Of a stretch of DNA of 64,000 nt, positions 1 through 9,188 are shown one piece after another. Both the position numbers and the translations under genes were made by a program. A model generated the notes under the pieces. It was not told where the DNA came from. It was given only the letters and a program-made list of their open reading frames with translations, and did not search any database. Every line of letters starts with the position of its first letter. Position 1 is the first letter of the stretch. The DNA is from Gnetum montanum (lineage: Eukaryota > Streptophyta > Gnetopsida > Gnetales > Gnetaceae), in contig MNCI01000651.1 of assembly GCA_015680685.1 (NCBI GenBank), positions 730,168 through 794,167 of the forward strand, written 5' to 3'.

Positions 1-79
1 AATGAGGTATCTCTTCATTTAAAAGTTAATTACATTATTATAATCTTTTTCCATCCTTAACAAGAGACAAGATGTTACA
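1..79 (-). repeat. E1 3' LTR, first 79 bases (U3 start)
   Basis: This stretch aligns end to end with 8451-8529, the start of the other E1 LTR (read on the minus strand). Both read TGTAAC on the minus strand at the LTR boundary. The rest of this LTR lies outside the window. It is joined directly to a purine-rich tract, as expected for a 3' LTR. Confidence 0.85.
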
Positions 80-98
80 ATCTACCCCCTTTAGAATC
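80..98 (-). other. E1 polypurine tract
   Basis: On the minus strand the bases just before the LTR read CTAAAGGGGGTAGAT, a classical polypurine tract that primes plus-strand DNA synthesis in LTR retrotransposons. Its position against the LTR supports the element orientation. Confidence 0.75.
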
Positions 99-289
99 TA
101 GCTCATCCTCAAGTGCTTCCTCTATATCCAACTGCTCAATTGCTACTTCTTCATTATGCTTCTTAGCTTCAACTTCTTTATTATCTTCATTATCATCTAT
201 ACAAAAAGAAGATGAGAAATTATAAAATATAATTTATTACATTAATAATAAATATAACTTATCATCCAATATCATGATGATTAAAAAGT

Positions 290-731
290 TGCAGGTAATT
301 ATTAAGAATAAACTCCCTATTCTCCCAAGTCTACTGATTACAATTTGACCATTGAATAAGTACTTCACTAATAGTTTTATTTTGGAACTTCTTAGTTCGA
401 TGGTTCTTAATTACAATGGGTTTAACTTCAAAGCTTGCATTGGAATGCAAAGGGAAGGTATTCCAGTCTAGCACATATGGTACATATTTTCATGAAATTT
501 CATTAGCAAACTTACATGAAAAACTAGGTGAATTCTTAAGGTTGCTAGAAGATTTAACCGATATACCACTTCACAAGTTGTCTTAGAAATTTCAAATAGT
601 CTGCAATATTTGGGTGTTAATTTAGTATATTTTCCAAGTTTTAGAGAACTCCTGGCAGGTTTTACTCTTAGTAATACTTGGTTGCTCACTTGGAATTCTT
701 TCTTAAGCCAATGTTGTTCTGCATATCCCAT
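290..731 (-). pseudogene. E1 integrase C-terminus with chromodomain (decayed)
   Basis: The 468-731 part contains residues typical of the integrase tail: KLTPKYCRLFEISK, then VVYRLNL and IHLVFHVSLL. Downstream, in another frame between about 300 and 430, comes a chromodomain-like segment with RTKKFQ, ISEVLIQWSN, a stop, then TWEN. The IxEVLVQW...TWE pattern is the hallmark of the chromodomain of plant chromoviruses, a histone-tail reader that steers integration. The stop falls where a codon such as GAG or CAG would be expected. The frame change and stop mean no functional protein is made. Confidence 0.8.
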
Positions 732-1683
732 ATATTTATCTTGGGCAGCTTGTAAATTTTACTTAACTCTTGTAATAATGTTTTCCATTATTCTCATTTC
801 TTCTTCCTTACACTCCATTCTTAAGATTGGATCTGCCTAGGTTAGTGATGTACGATAGTTCTATCCATATACTACTTCGAATGGTATTTGATATATGGAA
901 CCTTGATAATTGTTATTATAGGTGAATTCTACCATGTGTAAATAATTCTCCCACATTTTTGGTCTACTCCCAACATGTTCAGTTTGTCCATTGCTCTTTG
1001 AGTGGTAAGCTATGCTAAACTTCAACTAGGTTCCAAGCTCTTTGAGGAAATTTTGCTAGAATTTAGATATGAACCTGGGATCTCAGTCCATGATAGATTT
1101 TAGACATTCATGCAATCAAAATACTTCACATATGAATTTTTGAGCTACTTCTTTGGTTGTGTTTGTAGATTTTAAAGATATAAAATGTGCAATCTTTGAT
1201 AGACAATCAACCACTATCAAAATCAAGTTAATTTTTTTTATTATTGGTAATCCTACAATGAAATCCATGGTAATGTCTTCCCATTTCTAGGTTGAAACTT
1301 CCGAAGGTTGTAATAACCCACTAGGTTTCTTTTGTTTAGCTTCTATTCTTTGGCATGTTAGGCAATTTTTTAATGTACAAGAACACATCATTCTTCATTC
1401 TAGACCAAAAATAACATTTTCATAATATCATATAAGTCTTAATATAACCTAGGTGTCTTGCATATGGTACTTCATGTGCTTCACACAACAACCTTAGTCT
1501 CCAATTTTCTTTCATCAATAATCCATTAGAGGCAAGTTGATATTGAGGCTCCAACAAAATATTGGTTAAAATTTTCTTAAAATATGGGTCTTCTTTTATA
1601 TGTTCCTTAATCTCTTCTTCCATAGGGGTTGTTATGACACCTATTATAAAGTTCCACATTCGAATAAGGGCATTAGCTACCAT
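732..1683 (-). pseudogene. E1 integrase zinc-binding and catalytic region (decayed)
   Basis: An open segment at 1420-1683 begins VANALIR, matching the VADALSR motif at the RNase H end, and closes with EAHEVPYARHLGYIKT, the first histidine half of the integrase HHCC zinc-binding motif. The rest, 732-1410, is broken in all frames but keeps integrase-like order between these anchors and the C-terminal tail. Integrase would insert the cDNA copy into host chromatin. Too damaged to be active; the DDE triad could not be followed fully by eye. Confidence 0.7.
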
Positions 1684-2900
1684 ATTTTGTTTACTGGAAT
1701 ATATATGATTTCAAAATCATATTCAGCCAATAATTCAATCCATCATCGTTGACAAGTATTCAAAACAGGTTTTCTCTACAAATATTCTAAACTTTTACAA
1801 TCTTTTTTTAGTACAAAACTTTTTCTATAGAGATAATGTCTCCAAACTTTCATAGTATGAACAATGACTAGTAGTTATAAATCATGGGTTAAGTAATTTA
1901 CCTTAGCTTCTTGTAATATACGAGATTCATAACATAACACTTTATCTTCTTATGAAAGAAATACACTTATTCCTATTCCACAGGCATCCATGGATACTTC
2001 AAATGGTAATTCTTCATTCAAAATTCTCCAAATAGGTGTTGTTGTGAATAGAATCTTTAATCTAAGGAAAGCTTCCCTACATTTTTCATCAAACTTGAAC
2101 ACATGCTTTTCCTGTAAAAGGTCAATCAAGGGGGCTACTAAAGTAGAATAATATTTAATAAAATTTTGATAAAAACCTTCTAGGCCTAGAAAACTGCAAA
2201 TTTTTGTAACATCTTTTAATTTAGGCAAATCCCAAATTGCACTAATTTTTGCTAGATCTACTTGCAATCCTTTCTTAAAAACTATATGGCCTAAGTAAGA
2301 GACTTCTTCTTTAAAGAGTTCACAATTACTTAATTTAACTTTCACTAATGCTATTTAAGAATTTCCATTATAATTTTCAAATGTTTAACATGTTATTCTC
2401 TTAACTTAGAATAAACAAGTATAACATCCATAAATACTATAACAAGCTAATCAAGATATTCATGAAAAATATTATTCATTAATGCCATGAATTTTGTAGG
2501 TGCCTTAGTTAATCCAAATGGTATTACAACAAATTTGTATAATCCATACTTAGTTCTAAAAATAGTTTAATCGATATCTTTCTCCTTAATCCTTATTTTC
2601 TGATAACCTAATTTTAAATCAATCTTTGAAAAATAACATGCATCTATAAGTTGCTCAAACAAATCATCAATTCTAGGCAAAGGATAAGTATTTTTAATCA
2701 TCACTTTATTCAATGCCCTATAATCGATGCATACTCTTAACATACCATCTTTTTAACAAATAAGACTGGTGCACCTCAAGGTGATAGGCTAGCTCAAATT
2801 TTTCCTTCTTCCAATAGTTGATATAATTGTACTTTTAATTCTTTTAATTTAGAAGTGGAAAATCTATACGAGGCTTTTGAAACAAGTTATGTGCTAGGAA
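1684..2900 (-). pseudogene. E1 reverse transcriptase and RNase H (decayed)
   Basis: On the minus strand the RT core is clear: GAPVLFVKK, then [36 protein letters not shown] and [11 protein letters not shown]. The catalytic box reads FMDVILVYSK where FIDDILIYSK is usual, so the second catalytic aspartate is now valine. Residues 1950-2345 carry the connection (CELFKEEVSYLGHIV, GLQVDLAKISAI, CSFLGLEGFYQNFIK) and the RNase H entry (FEVSMDACGIGIS). A frameshift lies in the KKK..RVCIDY loop. This order and sequence place E1 in Ty3/gypsy rather than copia. Confidence 0.85.
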
Positions 2901-3012
2901 AAATATCAATAGCATGCTCAACAGTTCTTTTTTAAGGCAATTCTTCAATTTCACCAAATACTGAATCTTTATATTCCTCAAGTTCTTTTCAAATCTTAAT
3001 ACCTAAAGGTTT

Positions 3013-3264
3013 CTAAGGTTTGGTTACTTTGACAACTAACATCGTAGCAACCTTTTTGACTAATCTTTTTGCTTGCTTAATGGTTATCATATGAATTTGC
3101 TTTGTCATTCCTACCCCCCTTAGGATCCTAACCCCATTAGTGGTTGGGACTTTTAAAATATGAGTTCCAAAGTGGAAAGTAATATCAAATTTTTGCAAGA
3201 AAAACATTCCTAAAATTGCATCGACATCCCTAGGGAGAACTTGATCTTGATCTTTTAGTGACAT
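3013..3264 (-). pseudogene. E1 aspartic protease C-terminal part (decayed)
   Basis: The open segment starts SLKDQDQVLPRDVDAILGMFFLQKFD, matching the C-terminal half of retrotransposon proteases, where a D-[AV]-I-L-G-M-[DN]-[FW]-L motif is common. The catalytic DSG box is not visible and would lie to the right. The protease would cleave the Gag-Pol polyprotein. The interval 2901-3012 is a decayed link to RT. Confidence 0.6.
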
Positions 3265-3600
3265 GTGGCTAGGATTTGAAGGCTAGGTGAGATGGTCTGT
3301 TAATTGCTTGATGGAGTTTGCAAAGGAATCCATGTTTCCTTGCACATCTAACCATTTGTCCTCTAAACTTTGAGACAATTTCTAACTTCTTTGGACATAT
3401 TTTGCATCTCTATCTCAAACCCTTAATTTGACTAACGAAGCTCTTCTTGAACTTCCCTAATCTCATTAATTTGATCCTCAAGGGCATTCATCTATTCATT
3501 AACTTAGGCCTCCATTGCTTTTCAATGCATTCTTTGGATTCTAGACATTGGTAGGTTGAAGAAATTAGGTACATTGAGAATCCTTGGCCTCTATGGCCCA
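3265..3600 (-). pseudogene. E1 remnant with coiled-coil character, possibly gag/protease linker
   Basis: Minus-strand reading gives broken, charged, helix-like stretches containing LRIKLMRLGKF and IKGLR with several stops. It sits where the end of gag would be. No zinc knuckle is seen. Assignment rests on position and composition only. Confidence 0.3.
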
Positions 3601-3865
3601 TTTCTATGGGTTTCAAAATAGTTATTCAGTTGTAGAAGAGGTTAAAGCTATCATGGATTTCTATCTGATCACGGAATCCTAATTATTTTTAGACCTTAAT
3701 TAATGGATTAAAAGGTAATGTTTTGTTATTCTAAGGCCAAATCTAACCATTCCATTACATCTTAAAGGTTTAATTATGTTGGAATAGGTTTTTTATTTGT
3801 TGAAAATGAACTCTAGATGCAAAAGTTACAGCCATTTTAAGTTTGCCAAAAACTTATACAATTTT
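3601..3865. other. Unassigned decayed sequence inside E1
   Basis: No open frame or recognisable repeat. It lies between the last pol-like sequence and the 5S-like segment and may be part of whatever element carried that segment. Confidence 0.3.
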
Positions 3866-3927
3866 CAAGACTTTCCAAGAGGTCACCCATCCTAGTTCTA
3901 CTCTAGGTCAAGCACACTTAATTATGG
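3866..3927 (-). repeat. 5S rRNA-derived segment with pol III internal promoter boxes
   Basis: On the minus strand this reads AATTAAGTGTGCTTG (5S box A region), GAGTAGAACTAGGATG (intermediate element) and GGATGGGTGACCTCTTGG (box C), in the spacing and order of plant 5S rRNA positions about 50-110. About four bases in five match. The first third of 5S is absent, so it is not a working 5S gene. Such fragments occur in Cassandra-type TRIM elements, whose LTRs carry a 5S domain, and in 5S-derived SINEs. Flanking LTR ends were not recognised. Confidence 0.75.
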
Positions 3928-4282
3928 AATTTTTCTTATTTTTCTTATTAACAGCACATGAAATTTGAATTTTAAAATTTATTTTCACACATTTTTTATT
4001 TAAAATCAACACATCAATAATGGGAAATTTGAATCTCCCATTGGTTAATGACAATTTCAATATTTTTGTTAATTCCCAAAAATTTGAAATTTCTCATCAA
4101 TTGATGAAAATTTTCTTCCATTGCTAGAAGCAGGGTGGCTACTAGATAGGAACGACAGTTAGGTAAGAAACACAAATGATGCAAGCAATAGCGATAATGC
4201 TGAAGTCGACAAGGAAGGGGCTACATTGGCAATGTGACCCAAGCTTGTCTAGAGTTAGTGGGCAAAGGGGGGGCTATGCTAG
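3928..4282. other. AT-rich unassigned sequence
   Basis: Low-complexity A/T-rich DNA with short imperfect inverted words (AAATTTGAA and similar). No coding potential or repeat family recognised. Confidence 0.3.
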
Positions 4283-4490
4283 GCTATGCAACCCTCCTTA
4301 GCACCTATAAGGCCATCCTTAGGGCCTACATGGCCTATCTCAAGGCTTACAGATCTTATCTAGGACCTTGAGCGACCTGTTTGAGGGCCTACACAACCCT
4401 CTCTAAAGCCTATGTAGCCCTTCATAAGCCTCTTTAGGTCCGTTTAGAGCCTACACAGTCCAAAATAGGGTCTATGCAACCATCTCTCAG
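4283..4490. repeat. Degenerate 21-bp tandem repeat (about 10 units)
   Basis: Units of 20-22 bases follow one another, each beginning near CTA(C/T) and ending near GGC/AGC, for example CTACATGGCCTATCTCAAGG followed by a C, and CTACACAACCCTCTCTAAAG followed by a C. Identity between units is modest, so the array is old. It is more GC-rich than its surroundings. No open frame runs through it. Confidence 0.6.
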
Positions 4491-4531
4491 CTGGTGTGAT
4501 TTCTGAATCTAGCACTGATAACAACACTAAA

Positions 4532-4870
4532 GGATGCCTATGATTAGTAGCATTGTCAATGCCAAGGATGCCTATGATTGACAACATCTTCAATAGTAGG
4601 GATGCTGGTGATTGGTGGCGTCATTGGTGCTAGGGATGCCTATTATCTATAGCATCATTGGCACTAGGGATGCTTGTGATTTACGACATCATTGATGCCA
4701 TGGGTGCCTGTGATAAATGACATCGTAGGTGCCAAGGGTGCCTCTGATCTACGGCATCATCGACACCAGGGATGCCTGTGATTTGCAATGTCTCGATGTA
4801 AGGGATGCTTGTTATTAGTGACATTCTTGATGCCAGGGGTGACTCTAATCTATGATGCCATTGGTATCCA
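4532..4870. repeat. 34-bp minisatellite (about 10 units)
   Basis: Units start with GGATGCCT(G/A)TGAT and end near TGCCA(A/G). Their starts are 4532, 4566, 4600, 4634, 4668, 4702, 4736, 4770, 4803 and 4837. Seven successive spacings are exactly 34 bases and one is 33. Divergence between units is about 20-30 percent. Several minus-strand open frames across it (for example 4681-5109) are by-products of the low-complexity repeat and have no recognisable domain. Confidence 0.85.
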
Positions 4871-5624
4871 ATGATGTCATACAGGATGAAAACAACATGA
4901 TGTAGCAAGAGGCACAACAATGAACTAAGTGATGACGGCACGTGGAAACTAGGCAATGGCAGCATGCAGAAGGTGATAAGAGAGGGTGACAGTGATGTGG
5001 AAGGTAGCATGGAGGGCCCAAGAGGTGGTGGCTGAAAATGGCATGGTGCATGTCCTACAGTTAGGCTAGGCCTATCGCTAACAACAGGGCTAGTCGTGGC
5101 TGGCAACAAGGCCGGTCACGGCCTTACCAAGTTGGGTTTTTATTTTTTTAATAATTAAAAAAATATTTGAGGGTTAGGGTTGAACATGCAACCATCCTCT
5201 TTTTATTTTTTTAATTAATTAAATAAATAAAAATTTAAAATAAAAAACACTTTTTTTAATTTCAACTGCATGTAACATGAGCAATGTCATATCTCCCAAA
5301 CCATAAGTCAAATTTTGATTAAATTGGTACTATTGGAATTGTATCAAAGAGTATTTTTTGTTGAGCTAGTGATAATGCCATTTTGGTGGACCTAGTAATC
5401 ACAAAATCATAAAAAGTGAGTGTTAGCTTTGTTAAATCATTAATTAAGTTAATTTGATACTTCCTCTTTACTCCTGCTAAGATTCTTATTGCTCTTTTAT
5501 AAATATGAGAAGAAGAAAGAATTTTTCCATCATAGTTCAATATCAATAAAAGATTGAAGGATTGCATCAGTAGAGAAGATTGAAAATTTCTGTCATTAAC
5601 ACAAAGGATATTAACCATCATCAT
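4871..5624. other. Unassigned sequence, AT-rich from 5120 on
   Basis: 4871-5110 is purine-rich on the plus strand and merges with the minisatellite. 5120-5300 is A/T runs. A minus-strand open frame at 5319-5627 has no recognisable motif and probably occurs by chance next to the plus-strand gene-like region. Confidence 0.3.
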
Positions 5625-7850
5625 CATGGCCCCAAAGCATCCTACTTAGGCTCCTTCTTCAACTCCAGGTAGCTCCAAATTGATGTCCATTCTTTATCAC
5701 CAAAATAGTGTAGCTACTACTTCCAATCTTGTGCGTGATTTACTTAGAAAGGAGGCATTTTAGTTTCATACCACTTCACGATTATATAAATTACTTATCT
5801 TCCTAGTTTTCAAGGTAATAGAATTTAAAAAGTTAATAATTCAATAGTATAATCTTTATAATAACAATATAAGCACCACTTCCCAACTATTTTGTGGGCC
5901 AATAATGATTATTTCATCTAATATTTAAACAACCTTGAGTTTTCACCAAGAGGATCCTTTGATTCCATCAATTTTCTCACCTAAATTTAAATCATATTGT
6001 AAAAAATAATTGTCTAATTATTTTATTGATTCTACTGTTAGCAAAAGCCAATTTCTCTGTCAAGATTTCATCAATGAAATTCACTTTGAATTATGTCAGT
6101 TCATCCATAGTAACATTTTGTGGCATCAACACCAATCTTATGTTACTGTGTTTTCCATCTATATACAGTATGCTACCATAACTGGTAGAGTTTATGATTG
6201 GTCACTATATTGTTTTTCTACTTTGTACAATGCCATGAGTAGAGTTTCCGCTACCAAACAAATCCCAATAGACCCTATACCATATGTTTCATGCCCTTGG
6301 TCATGTGTTTAATTTTAAGTTACAATACTTCAACCAAACTCTTTAGCTTATATGATCCTAGTTTATGTTCTAAATTTCTTGAAGAGGACAAAATTATAAA
6401 GAATAAGATCAAAGGTGGAAAAAAGGATTAATTGGTTTTACAGCATTCCAGAAATCAAGAAGGAAGCAACAAGGTATTTTATTTGTTTTATGTATTTTAT
6501 ATTTCTATTATTACTTATGTTTCTTTATGTATTTATTGACAGTGCAATTTGGGATGTAGAATGAACTAATCCAAGATGCATAGGTTCCAAGAGAAGGTGC
6601 TAAGACTGCACAAACTTAAAGTGCACAAGATGCTTCATCCATTCAAGGTGCTTCTTTGGTTTAGCCATGACAACAAATCACACATACCAGCTCCAAGGTA
6701 TGTATATATAAATTGCCTAATTTAATGTCTTATTTTCTTTTCTAATAAAATTTTTTTAATAAAGGTAATGTACTGGGCAAAGTTCTAGCACCCTAGTAGT
6801 TCAACAAAATCCCCAACAACAAATCCAACAACAAGGTTAACAACAAAGTACAAGAGAGGATAAGGAAAAATAACCAGAGGTAAGTTTTAATTATTTTAAG
6901 ATTTGAATACTTCCCTTTTCTTCTTCTTGTATGATGTTGATCATGTTTGTGTTGCAGATGTCTCAAGGTCAAAAGTACTTTATCCAAGAAATGGAGAGAG
7001 ATGATGCAAGTACTAGTTCTAAATAAAATCCCATTTTTTCATCTTCCATTCCTCCACCTAGATCACCATGCATGTCATCGATTCCAGCAACACTAGGTTC
7101 CTTTCCACAAGCAACACCAATACTAGCTCCTGGATATGTTCTAGTAATTCCTTCTTTTTCTATCTTATGTTTTCCTTATTTGATGGGATAGATAGTGGTA
7201 GCTTTTAAAGAAGAACTTAAACTGCTTCAGCATCTTGGCCAATGAATCTCTAGTAACAAACCTTATTCTATTCATGAGAATGTTTACCACATGCAAGAAT
7301 CCCAGTCATGTGACTTCAAAGAAGACTAGGAATTAGTACAGGCTAGAGTTCCCTAATCTTTCCATCCAATTCCCAAGGATGCTCTAAAAGTTGCCAAAGA
7401 TTTGGAGTAACTTTTAGGAGAATTGAAGAGTGCTACATGCTTGGCTCGCCATCTGCAATTTCATGAATAGTTTCTTCAAATTGATAACGATCAGCTTCAA
7501 GTAAGTAATTCTTATTCTTTTCTCGTTCCCTTTTTTTCCTTTTTATTTGATTTATTTTTTCGTTCATAAGTTATAATTTTAATCTTCTTTGATGCAAAGG
7601 AAAGAGAAGAAATGGTAAAAAGACATGAATGGTCAATTGATTTAGATGGAGATGCTAAAAATCCAACCCAAGAGAAAGGAGGAATCAATGGCTACAGTAA
7701 GGAGCACCACAAAATATATCAAATAATTGTATGACGGTTTGATTGGATGTAAAGCAATGCTCAGCAAGAAGGATGCTGTTGATGAAGAATGGGAAGCATA
7801 ATTGAAGATAGTCACAAATCTCCTTGACTTGTTCAGTCATAACAAATGTT
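5625..7850 (+). pseudogene. Decayed multi-exon gene of unknown function, opposite strand to E1
   Basis: Starts near an ATG at 5626 reading MAPKHPT. At least three GT-AG introns can be read: 6698-6764, 6880-6957 (GTAAGT...TTGCAG) and 7501-7599 (GTAAGT...GCAAAG); a fourth may lie near 7138-7192. Between them frames read as protein once TAA/TAG codons in glutamine-rich runs are ignored: VVQQNPQQQIQQQG, then MSQGQKYFIQEMERDD, SSIPPPRSPCMSSIP, KDALKVAKDLE and LQFHE. The last exon, about 7600-7830, has a frameshift before MATVRSTTKYIKQLYDG and KKDAVDEEWEA. I do not recognise the family; a Q/P-rich middle followed by a helical tail is all that can be said. It could be a captured host gene or the coding part of another mobile element. 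Confidence 0.5.
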
Positions 7851-8002
7851 CACTATTTCCTTATTCCTTTTATTCCATGTCTTCCCTTTTCTTATGTTCC
7901 ACTTCTTCCCTTACATGTATTCTACTTGGATGTACTTCTGTTTTACAACAATAATAATAATATAATATTTTTCTTCCACTTTGGCTCATGATTTATGATT
8001 TT

Positions 8003-8015
8003 CTCTAATACCAAA
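8003..8015 (-). other. E1 primer-binding site, initiator tRNA-Met type
   Basis: Minus strand reads TTTGGTATTAGAG directly after the LTR end. The usual plant Ty3/gypsy PBS is TGGTATCAGAGC, complementary to the 3' end of initiator tRNA-Met. One C-to-T change separates them. It fixes the direction of E1 and the LTR boundary. Confidence 0.8.
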
Positions 8016-8529
8016 TGTGACATCCCATTCTTGGATGTCATAAAAACATGTTTGTTCATTGCTTAATTCATCACATTCACCACATTCATAAGCAATATAA
8101 TGGAAACATCATAAAATACTTGATAAATGAGTCAACTAGTAAATGAATAACTGGTCCTTGGAATAAGAAAGAAAAAGGGAAAATTTTTATTAATAAAAGA
8201 GAGTACCGTAATGCCCTTTGGGTTATCTTTTAGTGCCACTTAAGCCTTAGAGGCAATCCAACACTACCACCATGGTTAGGTTGTCTAGTCGAAGGGGTGA
8301 TCAATACCTTCTTGTCCTACTTCACCTAGGTCCCATCACTTGCCTTTCCAGGCTCCACAACTCCATGCCAACATAATCTCTAAACTCAACCTTAAACAGC
8401 ATGGATCAAATCCATTCCTAACGGATACATGAATAATTGTAACTCTTCATAATGAGATACCCCTTCATTTGAAGGTTAATTACATTGTTACAATTTGTTT
8501 CCACCCTTAATAAGGGATAGAACGTTACA
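8016..8529 (-). repeat. E1 5' LTR (514 bp)
   Basis: On the minus strand the LTR begins TGTAACG and ends GATGTCACA, so it has TG...CA termini, and it is followed by the PBS. Its right 79 bases match the truncated LTR at 1-79. No TATA box was pinned down. Confidence 0.85.
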
Positions 8530-8664
8530 CTCGTGGCACACCAAACCTATTTACAACATTCTATTGTACAAACCATGCCACCATAGAACATGATGATAGT
8601 GGCTTCATATCACTTGACATAATAATCATCTACCATGATGATGTATGTTTTTCATTTAACATGG
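8530..8664 (-). pseudogene. E0 integrase fragment (downstream part), split from the rest by E2
   Basis: 8535-8570 aligns closely with 14888-14925, part of the E2 integrase core where the protein reads FVQQNVVNRFG. From 8571 to 8664 the sequence continues to follow the same integrase up to a final ACATGG. The partner sequence resumes at 21367 on the other side of E2. E1 begins at 8529, so this scrap of E0 is trapped between two insertions. CATGG at 8660-8664 is the left copy of the E2 target duplication. Confidence 0.75.
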
Positions 8665-8952
8665 TGATGAGTGGTGAGGTACCCCTATGCCCAACCATAT
8701 GAATCACGAAGTGTTCACACACAATCCAGTCGAATTCCACAAACTCTATAGCTTCCAATACTACTATGACTTGAATGATGCATAAACATGATTGGGATCT
8801 TGTATTTATAGTTTTTTTCTACAAGACTACATTGATAGGGCCCTATATACATAGCAAACACTACATTGATGTAGCCCCATCGATAGGGCAACACCACATA
8901 AACAAGGCCCTATCAATGGGAATCCATCAACATGACACTTTGATGCTCATCA
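8665..8952 (-). repeat. E2 3' LTR with a large internal deletion (288 bp)
   Basis: It matches the two ends of the 931-bp partner LTR but lacks about 640 bases. The break joins CTTCCAATAC to TACTACTATGACTTG; the partner has TACTAC-like words at the corresponding point, so the deletion probably arose at a short direct repeat. The retained right part holds TATTTATAG (TATA on the minus strand) and the palindromic CATCGATAGGGC boxes. Confidence 0.85.
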
Positions 8953-8975
8953 TACCCCCATGACTGAATGAAAAC
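8953..8975 (-). other. E2 polypurine tract
   Basis: Minus strand reads CAGTCATGGGGGTA directly before the LTR start. The same tract precedes the 3' LTRs of E5, E6 and E7, so it is a family signature. Confidence 0.75.
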
Positions 8976-9188
8976 TCATCCTTAAGTTCCCTCAAAAATT
9001 TGGAAAGGTATGGATTTATTGACTGACTCTTAACAAAATAAATTGACTTGACAAAACTAAATGCCCGAGTGTACAAATCAAAACATTACAAAAAATTATG
9101 ATGTTCTTAACACAAAATTGAATACCATGACATGATTACACAAAATTGGATAGCACATCCTTTGGTGGCATGAAGGTGATGTAGAAGA
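8976..9188. other. E2 3' untranslated region
   Basis: Short stretch between the ORF3 stop and the polypurine tract. It contains the family word TTTGGAAAGGTATGG, also present in E6 and E7 at the same place. No coding sequence. Confidence 0.5.

Larger units (their letters stand above)
1..8529 (-). mobile_element. E1: chromovirus-type Ty3/gypsy LTR retrotransposon, decayed, 3' LTR cut by window edge
   Basis: Minus-strand element. Reading right to left: LTR (8016-8529), initiator-tRNA-Met-like PBS (8003-8015), an atypical 4.7-kb stretch, then protease, RT, RNase H, integrase, chromodomain, polypurine tract and the beginning of the second LTR at the window edge. The two LTR ends share about 80 percent identity over the 79 visible bases, so the insertion is old. 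No recognisable gag with a zinc knuckle remains; its expected place holds repeats and a foreign gene-like segment. E1 interrupts the integrase of element E0 at 8529/8530. The flanking CTCGT may be half of a target duplication, but the other flank is outside the window. Confidence 0.85.

Noticed and set aside
3866-3927. A functional 5S rRNA gene
   Set aside because: Only the middle and 3' portions of 5S are present, the 5' third is missing, and no terminator T-run follows at the right place.
4681-5109. 142-codon minus-strand frame (PPPLGPSMLPSTSLSPSL)
   Set aside because: Much of it runs through the 34-bp minisatellite and purine-rich DNA. It is repetitive and has no counterpart in related elements.
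6010-6312. 100-codon plus-strand frame as a separate gene
   Set aside because: It looks like one piece of the larger decayed intron-containing region 5625-7850. I could not identify any domain in it.
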